From a virus, in IMG/VR virus record IMGVR_UViG_3300044716_000219, positions 1 to 61,093 of that record: 61,093 nucleotides of DNA, one strand, 5' to 3'. The notes below the pieces were generated by a model. The model was not told where the DNA came from. It ran no database searches and was given only the letters and a program-made list of their open reading frames with translations. Numbering within the stretch: the stretch's first letter is position 1; each line of letters opens with the position of its first letter. Shown here in pieces: positions 10,063 to 18,877 of the stretch. Position numbers and translations under genes: made by a program.

Positions 10063-10394
10063 TAGAAGTCCTCGCGCAGCTTAAACTTCAACAAGTCGTA
10101 AACAGTTTGGATGGTTCCGTCGGAAAACGTGATCTGGATTTCGCCTTCGTAGTCACCGGCTTCACCCAACAACATAGCTGGAGCAGAGGCAGGGTAGAAC
10201 GCAACTTGGCCGTTAACGCCATCAGTTACAGAGCCAGTCACAGTAGCAGTCAGGTCGGCAGAACCTACAGCGCGGAACTTCAGCAGAACCGTGGCACCAG
10301 TCACCACAATGGGCAGACCGGTGATTTCATCGGTGATGTTGCAGACTAGCGCAGGTTTGGTGTCGCCCTGTACGAGTTTAATTTTCTCGGCCAT
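10062..10394 (-). CDS. BppU-like Ig-fold virion protein
   Basis: 110 aa. It starts MAEKIKLVQGDTKPALVCNITDE and has the look of the N-terminal domain of baseplate upper protein BppU: a QGDTxP start, GATVLLKF, then GDYEGEIQITFSDGTIQT near the C-terminus. It is an Ig-like beta sandwich that in other phages joins tail fibres to the tail. Here it lies between the adaptor genes and the repetitive tail protein, consistent with a fibre-docking role. Family assignment is from pattern memory. Confidence 0.75.
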   Translation of the reverse strand: MAEKIKLVQGDTKPALVCNITDEITGLPIVVTGATVLLKFRAVGSADLTATVTGSVTDGVNGQVAFYPASAPAMLLGEAGDYEGEIQITFSDGTIQTVYDLLKFKLREDF

Positions 10395-10402
10395 GTGTCA
10401 CC

Positions 10403-11062
10403 TCAGATTTTAGGCGCTACGCCTGTTGTACCGGCCATCTCAGTTGTCAACGCAGCTTGGAAAGCTCCATAGTGAGCCTGTGCGCGTTGAGCGTTACCAG
10501 CGTATTCGCTGTCCTTGGTGTAGGCGCGATACAAGATGTAATCGGCCAAGACGTTGCCGTAGATGTCAGGCAAACTGATATTACCGGCCACAGCGCTGTA
10601 TACAGCCCCATCAGCGGGTTCTGTGATATCAGTTGGATAGGCAGAGTACACAATCTCAACAGAAGCGCCTGAAGAGGCTGCTGGTGGGTATACGTAGAAC
10701 ACCTTGGGGTCACGAGGGTCGTACATGTAGTGCAGGACTTCGGTTACACCTGTCAGGTTGTACCAGTTAGGGCTCTGTGTGTCCAAGATGTTGCGCACGG
10801 TCATGCGAACAGAACGCTTTGTGCCAGAGGTATTACGGATCACGTCGATCAGTTTAGAACCGTTGGAGGGCAAGGCTTGCTTAGCGCCGCCTGCAAGAGC
10901 CACTGTGGCGTTAGTCACCATTGAGTCAGGGCGGTACAAGACCACTTCACGCTGACCATCATTGAGGTAACGAACAAGTTCAGCCACTGGCCAACGCACA
11001 GACGTGTTGTCCTGCATTGTCTCAACGACACGACGGATGATTGATTGTGCTGCAATGGTCAT
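10403..11062 (-). CDS. Head-tail/tail adaptor protein (DUF6682-like)
   Basis: 219 aa. The N-terminal helical part (IIRRVVETMQDNTSVRWPVAELVRYLNDGQREVVLYRPD) and a middle with VLHYMYDPRDPKVFYVYPP match the pattern of phage structural proteins annotated DUF6682. A C-terminal helical part has YILYRAYTKDSEYAGNAQRA. It lies immediately after the 210-aa adaptor gene in the capsid-to-tail part of the late operon, so it is probably a ring or adaptor between portal and tail. No enzymatic motif. Confidence 0.8.
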   Translation of the reverse strand: MTIAAQSIIRRVVETMQDNTSVRWPVAELVRYLNDGQREVVLYRPDSMVTNATVALAGGAKQALPSNGSKLIDVIRNTSGTKRSVRMTVRNILDTQSPNWYNLTGVTEVLHYMYDPRDPKVFYVYPPAASSGASVEIVYSAYPTDITEPADGAVYSAVAGNISLPDIYGNVLADYILYRAYTKDSEYAGNAQRAQAHYGAFQAALTTEMAGTTGVAPKI

Positions 11063-11070
11063 GATTTACC

Positions 11071-11703
11071 TCAAGCGAAAGGACGATAGCGAACACGCAT
11101 CGAACCACGGATTGACCCGTAGTTACCATCGATGCGAGCGGAATTGATTTGTCGTGCTACGGAGTCCATCAGTTGCTGGGCTCGAGCAAAGTTTGTAAAA
11201 GGTTGATCTGGAATCTGCATCGCACGGGCGATAGCGCCAGAGGCAACTGCATCACTCCATGTGTTAAACAGGTCGTCGTCCAGCTGAGTCGCAGTGATCG
11301 CAGGACGTAAAGTGACGGCCACCACAACGGTGTACTTGCCATCAGGTGGAGGGGACAGCTTCAGCGTAAAGACGTTGTCAGTGCGGTCAGTGTAAAAACC
11401 GCGTGGCTTCGCTTGTGCTGTGGGTAGGTCGTTGCGAATGGCTTCGAACAGACCAGCAGAGAGTTCTCTACCGTCAACCGCAACACTCATTACACGATCG
11501 ATCTCGTGGTTTGCTGTAGGCGGGTCTAGGTCATACTGGGTTACACCAGCGACAGTTTTGAATGAATCGAGGTTCTGGCGCAGAACTAACGAAGACTCAG
11601 CAAAGTCAATCGCAGAACTGACCAAAACCTGATTCACCAAAGGCTCCGAGCAGCCGGGTAAATACGGCAAGATTCTGGAATAAAAAACGCTCAGAGGTTG
11701 CAT
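11071..11703 (-). CDS. Head-tail adaptor protein
   Basis: 210 aa. Helical N-terminus with the segment LPGCSEPLVNQVLVSSAIDFAESSL, a beta-rich middle (VAVDGRELS, FTLKLSPPPDGKYTVVVAVTLRP) and a helical C-terminus (DAVASGAIARAMQIP) ending in an Arg-rich tail. This helix-sheet-helix plan is that of P22 gp4/T7 gp11-type adaptors that dock under the portal. It lies downstream of the capsid gene and precedes a second adaptor-like gene. Assignment rests on plan and synteny. Confidence 0.75.
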   Translation of the reverse strand: MQPLSVFYSRILPYLPGCSEPLVNQVLVSSAIDFAESSLVLRQNLDSFKTVAGVTQYDLDPPTANHEIDRVMSVAVDGRELSAGLFEAIRNDLPTAQAKPRGFYTDRTDNVFTLKLSPPPDGKYTVVVAVTLRPAITATQLDDDLFNTWSDAVASGAIARAMQIPDQPFTNFARAQQLMDSVARQINSARIDGNYGSIRGSMRVRYRPFA

Positions 11704-11711
11704 GATGTACC

Positions 11712-11984
11712 TTATTCGGTAGCTTGTGTGAGGCCAACTTCTGGCTCACCGGTAACTTCAACAGATTCTAACAGTTGTGTTTTACTTTTGCGAGTTTTTG
11801 TTGTAGCAGCTTCGGCCACAGCCAAATTGGAATGCTCGTTAGTCAACAAGACGCCGCGATCGGTCAAAACCCAGTCTTGGTCTTCAAGACGGGCAACAAT
11901 GACGATTTCACCTTCAATGTAAACACGGATTTTATTGTTCAGGATTTCGCCACCGAGGCGTTCCATCAGTTCAAGAGCGGTCAT
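11712..11984 (-). CDS. Small conserved virion-region protein
   Basis: 90 aa. It starts MTALELMERLGGEILNNKIRVYIEGEIVIVARLEDQDW, a small alpha/beta domain, followed by a low-complexity Thr/Lys/Glu tail. It lies between the capsid terminator and the first adaptor gene and is the first gene after that terminator, so its expression probably depends on read-through or a weak local promoter. Function unknown; head completion or capsid accessory is possible. Confidence 0.75.
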   Translation of the reverse strand: MTALELMERLGGEILNNKIRVYIEGEIVIVARLEDQDWVLTDRGVLLTNEHSNLAVAEAATTKTRKSKTQLLESVEVTGEPEVGLTQATE

Positions 11985-12000
11985 ATTATCTCCAAGGTTA

Positions 12001-12026
12001 AAACAAAAAAGGGGCCCGAAGGCCCC
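12001..12026 (-). terminator. Rho-independent terminator after the major capsid gene
   Basis: Read on the minus strand, GGGGCC-TTCG-GGCCCC (stem 12026-12021 with 12016-12011) is followed by a run of six T (12010-12005). It lies 16 nt after the capsid stop. It likely trims or partly terminates the late transcript so that capsid message exceeds tail-gene message. Confidence 0.9.
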
Positions 12027-12041
12027 CTCTTTATACCACTA

Positions 12042-13049
12042 TCAGGTGGCTGAGCCAACAACAGCAGTTACCATGGCTTCAGGCTTAACAACCTTGCGGC
12101 CATAAACAGCCAAACCGCGGACGATGTCGCCGAAGTCAGTCTGGTTACGCAGGGGTTCTGTCTTGTTAATAGTCATCGCGAAGGAAGTGGCATGCTTAGT
12201 ACCAGCAACCATCAAACGACGGGCCTTAGCGTTGGTGACAGCGCCACCAGTAGAAGTAGCGGACAAGCCAGCGACCAATGCCTTACCTGCTTCGCCGCGT
12301 GGCAACAAGTTAGACACATAGACGCTGAAGCGATCCAACATACCGATCTTGCCGGTACGGATGGTGCTTGACTGGTCGCCAGTGAAGTACGCCTGAGCAA
12401 TGTTAGATTGCATCAAGAGGTGACGGTCAAATGGGCTGATAACCAAGAAACGGCCATCTTCAGGAACGTTCTGCTCGTCCAAAACTGTAGACATGCGAAG
12501 AATACACTTCAACACGTTTTCAGGAGTGGCTTGGTCGATAGGAGCAACGTCTGTACCCAAGTTGTAGGCAGCAGAAATTCTACCGGCAGTAGCGCCTTCG
12601 TTGGCAGCAGCAGGGCCTTCGGTCACGAAGCTGTTGAAGAACACTTCGTTTTCGATGGAGATTTTCAACTGCTTGGCAGCGTCTTCTGTGAACATGTTCA
12701 TCAAGTTCATGTCGGACTGATAGGCCAACACGTCATTGACTTGCACGCCGAAGTACTTGCCCTTGTTCACTTGCATATCTTGGAAGATAGGAGTGGGGAC
12801 TTCGTACGACAAAGACTGACCAACAGTGTAGTCAGAGATGCTGATGGAAGGAGCCAAACGAATACGGACGGTATCGCCTTGGTTCTTCAATTCGCCTTCG
12901 TAGTCAGTGTTAGTGACTTCAGACAACATGGTGTTCTGGTAGAACTTAGCCAAGAGTTTGCCTGACCACAGTGTGGGGATAAAGGCACCAGAGTAAGAAG
13001 GGTTGGTATCAAATGCACCAGAGCCCGTGACGGGGAAAACAGCAGCCAT
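12042..13049 (-). CDS. Major capsid protein
   Basis: 335 aa. It follows a 321-aa scaffold gene and has the features of P22-type/HK97-fold coat proteins of podovirus-like phages: N-terminus with TLWSGKLLAKFYQNTMLSEV, then the NQGDTVRIRLAPSI and VGQSLSYEVP segments, an EVFFNSF helix and a C-terminal SFAMTINKTEPLRNQ. It forms the head shell. A strong AGGAGG ribosome-binding site precedes the ATG and a strong terminator follows, both in keeping with very high expression. Precise family needs a profile search, but the capsid role is well supported by order and pattern. Confidence 0.93.
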   Translation of the reverse strand: MAAVFPVTGSGAFDTNPSYSGAFIPTLWSGKLLAKFYQNTMLSEVTNTDYEGELKNQGDTVRIRLAPSISISDYTVGQSLSYEVPTPIFQDMQVNKGKYFGVQVNDVLAYQSDMNLMNMFTEDAAKQLKISIENEVFFNSFVTEGPAAANEGATAGRISAAYNLGTDVAPIDQATPENVLKCILRMSTVLDEQNVPEDGRFLVISPFDRHLLMQSNIAQAYFTGDQSSTIRTGKIGMLDRFSVYVSNLLPRGEAGKALVAGLSATSTGGAVTNAKARRLMVAGTKHATSFAMTINKTEPLRNQTDFGDIVRGLAVYGRKVVKPEAMVTAVVGSAT

Positions 13050-13098
13050 TTTGGCCTCCTAAATAAAAAACAGGTTGGGTAAACGCTGCCTTCAGAAA

Positions 13099-14064
13099 TT
13101 ACGCTCGAACGCGACCTTCTCTGTAAGCGGCATCAATTTCAGCTTCAAGTTTCATTGCTTCATCGCGCTGACCTCTAGAGCTCAGTTCAACAGACTTCTG
13201 GAACATCTTCTGGACTTGTGCGTCCGTGTATGTTTTAGCCTGCGGGGAAACTGGTGCATTAGATGCAGAACGTTTCGGCTGGATTTGTTTTTCAAGTTCA
13301 GCGGCTTTATCGCTTGGTTGCTCTGCAGGGGCAATGCTCGCTTTGAACATCCCAATGTAGTGTGCAACGGCTTCGGCATCGCCATGGTTAAACGCTTCTT
13401 GTGCGACAGATTTTCGTGGTGCTCGGAGCAGAGGGTCAACCTCGTTCAGCCAGCCAATCCAACGTTCGTCGGCGTTAACTTTCTGAAAGTCTGGTACCAA
13501 ACGGTACAGACGTTGCTCGAAGGATGCCTCTGATACTTGAGAGCCGGTTGTATTAAGCTGCTCGCGCAACTTCTCATTCTCAGCCTTCATAGCGTCGAGT
13601 TCACCTCGAAACTCTGCTGCCACTTCGCGGGCAACCTTGCGTTGGACTTCAATCAAGTCCTCACCAAATGCTTGAACATCAGCATCCGTAACCAACTTCT
13701 CTACTTTCGCGGTCTTTACAGGCTCGGCTGGCTTGGTCTCTGCGGCTTTGCGGAGGTTATCCACTTGGCCTTTAAGATCACGCAAATCGGCGTGCAATCG
13801 AGGCACTTCAGCGTCGTACATGCCCTTGAGGGTCTTGTATTTCTGCTGCCATGTCTCTTCCGGTACTTCCGGTTCAGTTGGCTTTTCTGGCTTCGCTTCG
13901 GGCTGTTGTGCAACCGGTTCAGGGTTCTGGGTAGGTTCTGCGGGCTCTGCGGGCTGTGGTGCAGGTTCTTCAGGGGTTGCCTGTGGATTCTGCTGTGCAG
14001 CTAGCTGCTTTTCGATCTCTTCCAGTTCTTTTAACTGGGCTTCAACTTGCCTTGGTAACGCCAT
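13099..14064 (-). CDS. Capsid scaffolding protein
   Basis: 321 aa from the ATG at 14064, chosen because AGGAG sits 6 nt upstream. The N-terminus is a coiled coil (VEAQLKELEEIEKQLAAQ), residues about 25-70 are a Pro/Glu/Ala/Gln-rich linker, then come long charged helices, and the last 30 residues are a Lys/Arg-rich helix of the kind scaffolds use to bind coat protein. It sits directly upstream of the capsid gene. The composition and order are diagnostic of a scaffold even though sequence conservation is low. Confidence 0.88.
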   Translation of the reverse strand: MALPRQVEAQLKELEEIEKQLAAQQNPQATPEEPAPQPAEPAEPTQNPEPVAQQPEAKPEKPTEPEVPEETWQQKYKTLKGMYDAEVPRLHADLRDLKGQVDNLRKAAETKPAEPVKTAKVEKLVTDADVQAFGEDLIEVQRKVAREVAAEFRGELDAMKAENEKLREQLNTTGSQVSEASFEQRLYRLVPDFQKVNADERWIGWLNEVDPLLRAPRKSVAQEAFNHGDAEAVAHYIGMFKASIAPAEQPSDKAAELEKQIQPKRSASNAPVSPQAKTYTDAQVQKMFQKSVELSSRGQRDEAMKLEAEIDAAYREGRVRA

Positions 14065-14153
14065 CAATATCTCCTAAAAGCTCCAACTCTGCTTAGGGCT
14101 CCTACTTCGGTCTGCCGTCCACATAATGGTTTGCTAGGACTACAAAATTCGGG

Positions 14154-14396
14154 TCATTTGACCCGGTCGAGAATCCCGGTCGATTTTTCAACCGACTCGA
14201 GAAAATCTGCTAAGACCTCTGCGCGACCTTGTAAACGGTGGATCAAAACTGAGTCTTCGGCTAGGACAAGGGCGTCTTTCGTCTGCTCAAGTTTCTTGCG
14301 GAACAAGTCCAGCAAGGCTCCGTTTTCGTCCAGCTTGCAGCGCTGTAGCGCAAACATGTGCTGGCGGTCAGGCTTTTGGCCTATAAAAATCTTCAT
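14154..14396 (-). CDS. Small conserved protein between portal and scaffold
   Basis: 80 aa, largely helical. It starts MKIFIGQKPDRQHMFALQ and contains AEDSVLIHRLQGRAEVLADFLESVEKS. I recall the same small protein with an IHRLQGRAE core in this position in other freshwater phages. It is cytoplasmic, with no metal or catalytic motif. A role in head assembly is suggested by position only. A gap of 85 nt without a gene separates it from the scaffold. Confidence 0.8.
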   Translation of the reverse strand: MKIFIGQKPDRQHMFALQRCKLDENGALLDLFRKKLEQTKDALVLAEDSVLIHRLQGRAEVLADFLESVEKSTGILDRVK

Positions 14397-14439
14397 ATGT
14401 CGTATTTATACCACTGACTTTTTTAACAGTCAACAATAT

Positions 14440-16542
14440 TTAAATTCCGTTAGGGCGTGGCGACATCATATTGCCTTCACGTCCACCTACTTGGCTACCA
14501 TCTGGGAGCATGTTCTTTGGCGCTGGGCCTGAAGTCATACCGCCACCGGGCATTCCGGGAGCCATGCCTGCATTCTGCAACTCGCCCATGATCGCTGCCA
14601 ACTGTTCTTGCAACTGAGCGATGGTCTGCTGTTGCTGCTGTACAACACTTAGCTGCTGACGATCAGGAACGATGCGGTCAATGTTGCCGCTCAGGTGTTT
14701 AGCTTGGTCGCGCAGCAACTCTGCAGTGCCATCCATACCAACGATCTGTTGTGCAACAGGGCTATTCAAAACAACCTGCAAGAACTCGTTACGGCGAACC
14801 GCTTCGGCTTCTTTAATCACGAGGCTAGATGCACCAGTCGCAACAACGTTCACGTCGCCGATCAGGTCAGGGTCTTTGCTGTAGCGCAAGTTGTCTTGGT
14901 ACAAGCGCTCGATGGCTGGCGTGATGACGTTCTTGTCGATGTTGCTGATAACCTGCTTGATACCCTTGCCAGCGTTGGAGATCAACATGGACAAGCCAGA
15001 TGATGTGCGTCCTGCGCCGGGTGTGTTCTCGCCAGTCATGTAGCGAGGGATCATTGTGTCTTCGTCAGCGCGTGCAGAGAATTTCTCAAACACGGCCATC
15101 AACTCGTTGGCATTGCTCTGGGGTTGGAAAAACGTGATTGGGGGTGAATTGTCACCGTAGTCAGAAGATGAGAACTGCCAAATCTTCCAAGGGTGCATGT
15201 CTGTGATGTCTTCGCCTGATGGCAAGCGAGAGATGTTGATACCAACCTGTGGGCCAGAGCTGATACCCATGTTGTTCGCAAGTGCGCGGCCTGATGCGTT
15301 CACCATCGCTTGTGCGTCACGGCACAAGTCAGTCACGCCTTTACCGTCTACTGAACCGGGCAGGTTCTCATAGCTTGTGAGGTAATAAGGCTTACGACCA
15401 AGCGGGTCGTAGTTAAGAACAGCACGAATGACGGTGCTACCGATGAGCCACACTTCGCATGGGTAGTTCAGTGCTGGGTCAGGAATCTCTTTAGGAGTCA
15501 GGCCCCACTCGAGCAGCAAGCTACCTTTGACAGAGTCCCACAGCTGCAGCGCGTCAATCAAGTCACCGGAAATAATTGCCTCAGTGACATACTTACCTTC
15601 AGCTTGTGCTTTCGATGCGTCAGACCACAGCCACTCTTTCATGCCCGATGTCGAGAAGTCGTTGAGCACTGTACGAATAGCGTCGTTGTTGTAACCGGGC
15701 ACATCAATCAGTGCTTGCAAGTCATCCGCTGTCATGCGGTGACGCTCGATCACATAACCATCGCCCAAGTTCCATGACCATGGAGCCCAGTACAACATGA
15801 ACGGATCAACACGCTCCCACTCGTTGCGAATCTCTTCGACGGGAACCAACTCGTTGTTCTGCCACTTCAGGGTCTTGCGTTTGCGCTTGATCGGGCCCTT
15901 CAGTACAGCGTATGGGAATGTAACGATGTCATCCAAGAATTCGTTGAACGCTTTATGCCAGCCGCCTTCTTGCAACTGGTCTTCCATCTTACGTTCCATG
16001 CGGGCTACGCGGTCTGCGGACATCTCGCGCATCTCACGCTCAGCTTCATCTTTCATCTGCACGGCCATCGTGCGCAGCTCTGAGGGACTAGGCTGCATGC
16101 CGCCTTGCTGCAAGTGAATTGCCAACTCATTCGCCAGTCGTGCCTGCAACTCCTGCATGATCTCGGGAGGCATATCTGGGTTTGGAGTCGCTGCAATTGC
16201 CCATGGCTTGTCAGAGCCAGAACCTAACAACGTGTCCCGCAACCAGCTTGTCGCTGCACGGCACTTAACTGAGGTTAGATTTATGTAGATATCTGAGCCG
16301 CCCTGCTCCTTGATCTCTTGCAATTTGTCTGGGTCATACTCACCGTTGCGCTGGCGCAGACACTGGAGCATGCGGTCTTCAAGAGTACGTTTCGCCGTAC
16401 GTGAGCTGTCCCAACGAGTGCGGACGTGCGCAGCCAAACCCTGAATAACGGGTTGATTCTGCATAGCGTCGCTACGCTTTCTTGACTCCGCCTCAAGGTC
16501 ACTTGCGCGGGCAACTGGAATGAGAGCAATACCTGTAGCCAT
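14440..16542 (-). CDS. Portal protein
   Basis: 700 aa, the usual size for podovirus head-tail connectors. The N-terminal 120 residues are basic and helical, followed by a stretch with SVKCRAATSWLRDTLLG typical of this portal group. The core has FEFPYAVLKGP-like (TFPYAVLKGP), WERVDPFMLYWAP and KPYYLTSYENLPGS segments. The C-terminus has a Gln-rich coiled coil (VVQQQQQTIAQLQEQL, about residues 635-655) and a Gly/Met/Pro tail, likely the barrel region. It lies next to TerL in the canonical order TerS-TerL-portal-scaffold-capsid. Confidence 0.93.
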   Translation of the reverse strand: MATGIALIPVARASDLEAESRKRSDAMQNQPVIQGLAAHVRTRWDSSRTAKRTLEDRMLQCLRQRNGEYDPDKLQEIKEQGGSDIYINLTSVKCRAATSWLRDTLLGSGSDKPWAIAATPNPDMPPEIMQELQARLANELAIHLQQGGMQPSPSELRTMAVQMKDEAEREMREMSADRVARMERKMEDQLQEGGWHKAFNEFLDDIVTFPYAVLKGPIKRKRKTLKWQNNELVPVEEIRNEWERVDPFMLYWAPWSWNLGDGYVIERHRMTADDLQALIDVPGYNNDAIRTVLNDFSTSGMKEWLWSDASKAQAEGKYVTEAIISGDLIDALQLWDSVKGSLLLEWGLTPKEIPDPALNYPCEVWLIGSTVIRAVLNYDPLGRKPYYLTSYENLPGSVDGKGVTDLCRDAQAMVNASGRALANNMGISSGPQVGINISRLPSGEDITDMHPWKIWQFSSSDYGDNSPPITFFQPQSNANELMAVFEKFSARADEDTMIPRYMTGENTPGAGRTSSGLSMLISNAGKGIKQVISNIDKNVITPAIERLYQDNLRYSKDPDLIGDVNVVATGASSLVIKEAEAVRRNEFLQVVLNSPVAQQIVGMDGTAELLRDQAKHLSGNIDRIVPDRQQLSVVQQQQQTIAQLQEQLAAIMGELQNAGMAPGMPGGGMTSGPAPKNMLPDGSQVGGREGNMMSPRPNGI

Positions 16543-16590
16543 CAGTCGTCCTTAAATAGTTACCGCATTGTACGCCGTCATGTCAAGCGG

Positions 16591-18063
16591 TCAAGTGTAT
16601 GCGTACTTAACTTTCTTCACTTCTTTCCTGCCCGAGCTGAGCGCCGCACCCCGCAAATTCATATCCATCACGGAGTCTGCGTACTGGTTCGCGTCGTGGA
16701 CGTGGGAGAACTCGTTCTTGTCCGGACGATCTTCCATCTCGCCATTCTTCTTGATCTTGTACCTATACCCGTACCGGAATCCCTTGATGAGCGAGGTGCA
16801 CGACGGATCGATCAGATACAGCGCCTTACCTTCCAGCTGCTGCATGAGCAGACGCTCCACCGCCTGAATCCTAAGCTCCGGCTTATTCGTCGGGGGCCGA
16901 ACGCACTTAAACCCTGCTTCTTTCAGAACATCAACCAGCGACATCTCGTTTTGCTGCTGTTTGGCGTAGCCGGCTGGATCAGGCGCAACTAAAAACGTAC
17001 AACCCTGCAAGTGATTCGCGATGTGCGGATTCAGTCTCGTCCGAATAAAAGTCTCGATACCCATGTTCTCCGAGACCAACTCTCCCAGTGTCACGACACG
17101 TCCGCGAGGGTCACGCTGCTTAAACACAGCTGCTGGAGTACGCCCAAAGTCAAGACCGATGATGATCGGATAGTCCGAACCACGAACCGGCTTGATGGAA
17201 TCCTTGGCCACATGGAAATCAAACGTGAAGGTCTTTTCGTACACCGGGGTACCTGAGAGCGACCTACCGTACTCCGATCTCAGATACACACGTAGCCAGT
17301 CCTCAGTCTTGCCGGGGATCAAGTTGGGATAGTACTGTTTGGGCAGGTGGTTGTAGTTGTCCGCCTCTGGATTGACACACCATTCTTGAGCGTCCTTATC
17401 CAGCAGGACTTCTTCAGGTTCTTCACCGAAGCGTTCTGTGTAGACGTCGGGTTTAAGAATCGCAGCCGGCTGTTTGTAGATCGACCAGTTGCTAGGTGGT
17501 TCTTCCATTTTGTTATGCCACCACGTATCTTCGTCCGGCATGTTGGTATCAAACAGTGCGCATGACCGTGTAGGCCCACCGTCTTTCATTGACGGATAAC
17601 GGTTCAGACGACCGAGCAGGCCATCCACAACGTCTTGGTGTAATTCTCGGGATTCGTTTCCCCAGATGAACGTCGTCTCTAGTGACAGCGCTTTTCGCAC
17701 GTCGTCTGGTGTATCCAGAGCAATGAATAGCCACTCCGATTCGACCGTGGTGCCGTCGGCTAATTTAGCCATCAGTATAAACGTCTTTTCAACGGCTTTC
17801 CATATCCCAGCCTCACCGGGGGGCAACCAATCGAACACCGTTTTCCTTGTCGTCAGCGCCAGCTGGTCAGCCGTGTTACGCACAATAACCGCTCTGGTTT
17901 TTCGAATTTTTTTCGAATTTGGCGCTTGACCCATGGCAAGACGTACGAGTTCATGTACGCAAGTCACAGATTTACCACCACCAACTGGCCCTGCCAAAAC
18001 TCGGACGTAGTTTTCGTCCAACATGAATTCACGCTGCGTTGCCGTCGGTTTGTAAACGCTCAT
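16591..18063 (-). CDS. terL: Terminase large subunit
   Basis: 490 aa. Motor and nuclease of DNA packaging. The ATPase domain has Walker A GPVGGGKS at residues 25-32 and a Walker B region TFIWGNESRE at 131-140, whose Glu is the likely catalytic carboxylate. The RNase H-like nuclease domain begins with IIIGLDFGRT (Asp305), with a later acidic motif at VAPDPAG. The ATG overlaps the TerS stop as ATGA. The headful or cohesive-end mode cannot be told from the sequence by eye. Confidence 0.95.
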   Translation of the reverse strand: MSVYKPTATQREFMLDENYVRVLAGPVGGGKSVTCVHELVRLAMGQAPNSKKIRKTRAVIVRNTADQLALTTRKTVFDWLPPGEAGIWKAVEKTFILMAKLADGTTVESEWLFIALDTPDDVRKALSLETTFIWGNESRELHQDVVDGLLGRLNRYPSMKDGGPTRSCALFDTNMPDEDTWWHNKMEEPPSNWSIYKQPAAILKPDVYTERFGEEPEEVLLDKDAQEWCVNPEADNYNHLPKQYYPNLIPGKTEDWLRVYLRSEYGRSLSGTPVYEKTFTFDFHVAKDSIKPVRGSDYPIIIGLDFGRTPAAVFKQRDPRGRVVTLGELVSENMGIETFIRTRLNPHIANHLQGCTFLVAPDPAGYAKQQQNEMSLVDVLKEAGFKCVRPPTNKPELRIQAVERLLMQQLEGKALYLIDPSCTSLIKGFRYGYRYKIKKNGEMEDRPDKNEFSHVHDANQYADSVMDMNLRGAALSSGRKEVKKVKYAYT

Positions 18064-18572
18064 TTAATTTCCTTAGTTTCCACATCCAATGTAACAGGCT
18101 GCATTACCGGCTGGTTTCCAAGACTGATTGTCTGCCCGCCACCAAGATCGATCGAAAGTGTAAAGCTCGGCCCCGTATTCTGCACTTTTTCTTCTTTTGG
18201 CTCCAGACCGCCGGCCTTGATGAGCGTTTTAAGAACTTCGTGCTTCTGACTGAGCGATGCATCTTTGCTTGCTGCACTGACATACACCTGATCGAGCAAG
18301 TCTGCCGCCATCCAAACTGCTTTTGCCTTGAATGTGATGCCGTTCTTCTCAAATTCCGAGCGTTTCATGGCAATTTGGAGCTGAAACCACTTCTGTTTCT
18401 CCAAAACTTGGTACTGCTCAACACTTAAACCGTGCCGAGCTGCCACGATCAGCTCATCTTCCATGCCTAGTGCTATGGATGCAACCATTTCATCGCTGAT
18501 TTGGGGGAATGAGACCGTTTTTTCGCCGTATTCCAATGGTTCGTCACCAATTTCGGGGTCAAGCTGTGACAT
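18060..18572 (-). CDS. Terminase small subunit
   Basis: 170 aa. It lies immediately upstream of TerL with an ATGA overlap. The N-terminus is acidic, then a helical DNA-binding-like region (GLSVEQYQVLEKQKWFQLQIAMKRSEFEKNG, about residues 49-80) and a helical middle. The C-terminus is beta-like, with SIDLGGGQTISLG and many polar residues, as in oligomeric TerS rings. It should recognise the packaging start site; two 23-bp repeats 340 bp upstream are one candidate site. Assignment is mainly by position, size and layout. Confidence 0.85.
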   Translation of the reverse strand: MSQLDPEIGDEPLEYGEKTVSFPQISDEMVASIALGMEDELIVAARHGLSVEQYQVLEKQKWFQLQIAMKRSEFEKNGITFKAKAVWMAADLLDQVYVSAASKDASLSQKHEVLKTLIKAGGLEPKEEKVQNTGPSFTLSIDLGGGQTISLGNQPVMQPVTLDVETKEIK

Positions 18573-18744
18573 TTTCGGCCTCCGCCAGTGCTTTTTCGTG
18601 CTTTTCTACGGCTACAAGGTACTTTTCTAGGGCAATTCTGACCACATCAGCGGACGAAACACCCCGTTTTTTAGCCAAATTTTGGGTTTTTTCTAGCAAA
18701 TTTACGGGGATAAACAGGTTCCAACGCTTCATTTCCGAGATCAT
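18559..18744 (-). CDS. Ribbon-helix-helix transcription regulator
   Basis: 61 aa from the ATG at 18744, chosen because AAAGGAG lies 6 nt upstream; a GTG at 18774 in the same frame lies inside the operator and is rejected. Residues 5-12 (MKRWNLFI) form the DNA-contacting ribbon. The two helices follow: PVNLLEKTQNLAKKRG and SSADVVRIALEKYLVAVEKHE. This is the MetJ/Arc/CopG plan, which binds short palindromes as dimers. It is the first gene of the late arm and overlaps TerS by 14 nt. The perfect palindrome GTGTGTATACACAC in its own leader suggests autoregulation. Confidence 0.85.
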   Translation of the reverse strand: MISEMKRWNLFIPVNLLEKTQNLAKKRGVSSADVVRIALEKYLVAVEKHEKALAEAENVTA

Positions 18745-18760
18745 TTTGGGCTCCTTTGAG

Positions 18761-18877
18761 GTGTGTATACACACATTATACGGCTTTTTTTAATTTTTTA
18801 CGTGCGTATACATACAAAAGGTGTGTATGTACTTTATTTTTTAGCCTGCTGTAAGACTGAGACGTAAGCATACACGC
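18761..18877 (-). promoter_or_regulatory. Late-arm promoter with palindromic operator boxes
   Basis: On the minus strand a perfect TATAAT lies at 18780-18775. It abuts a perfect 14-bp palindrome GTGTGTATACACAC (18761-18774) covering the expected transcription start. A second near-palindrome GTGCGTATACATAC (18802-18815) lies around the -35 region, with centres 41 bp apart, about four helical turns. Further half-sites are GTGTGTATGTAC (18821-18832) and GCATACACGC (18868-18877). I find no good -35 hexamer. The layout is that of a repressor-controlled promoter for the RHH-TerS-TerL operon. Confidence 0.75.

Noticed and set aside
18745-18774. GTG start giving a 71-aa RHH protein
   Set aside because: The GTG lies in the operator palindrome; AAAGGAG with 6-nt spacing points to the ATG at 18744.
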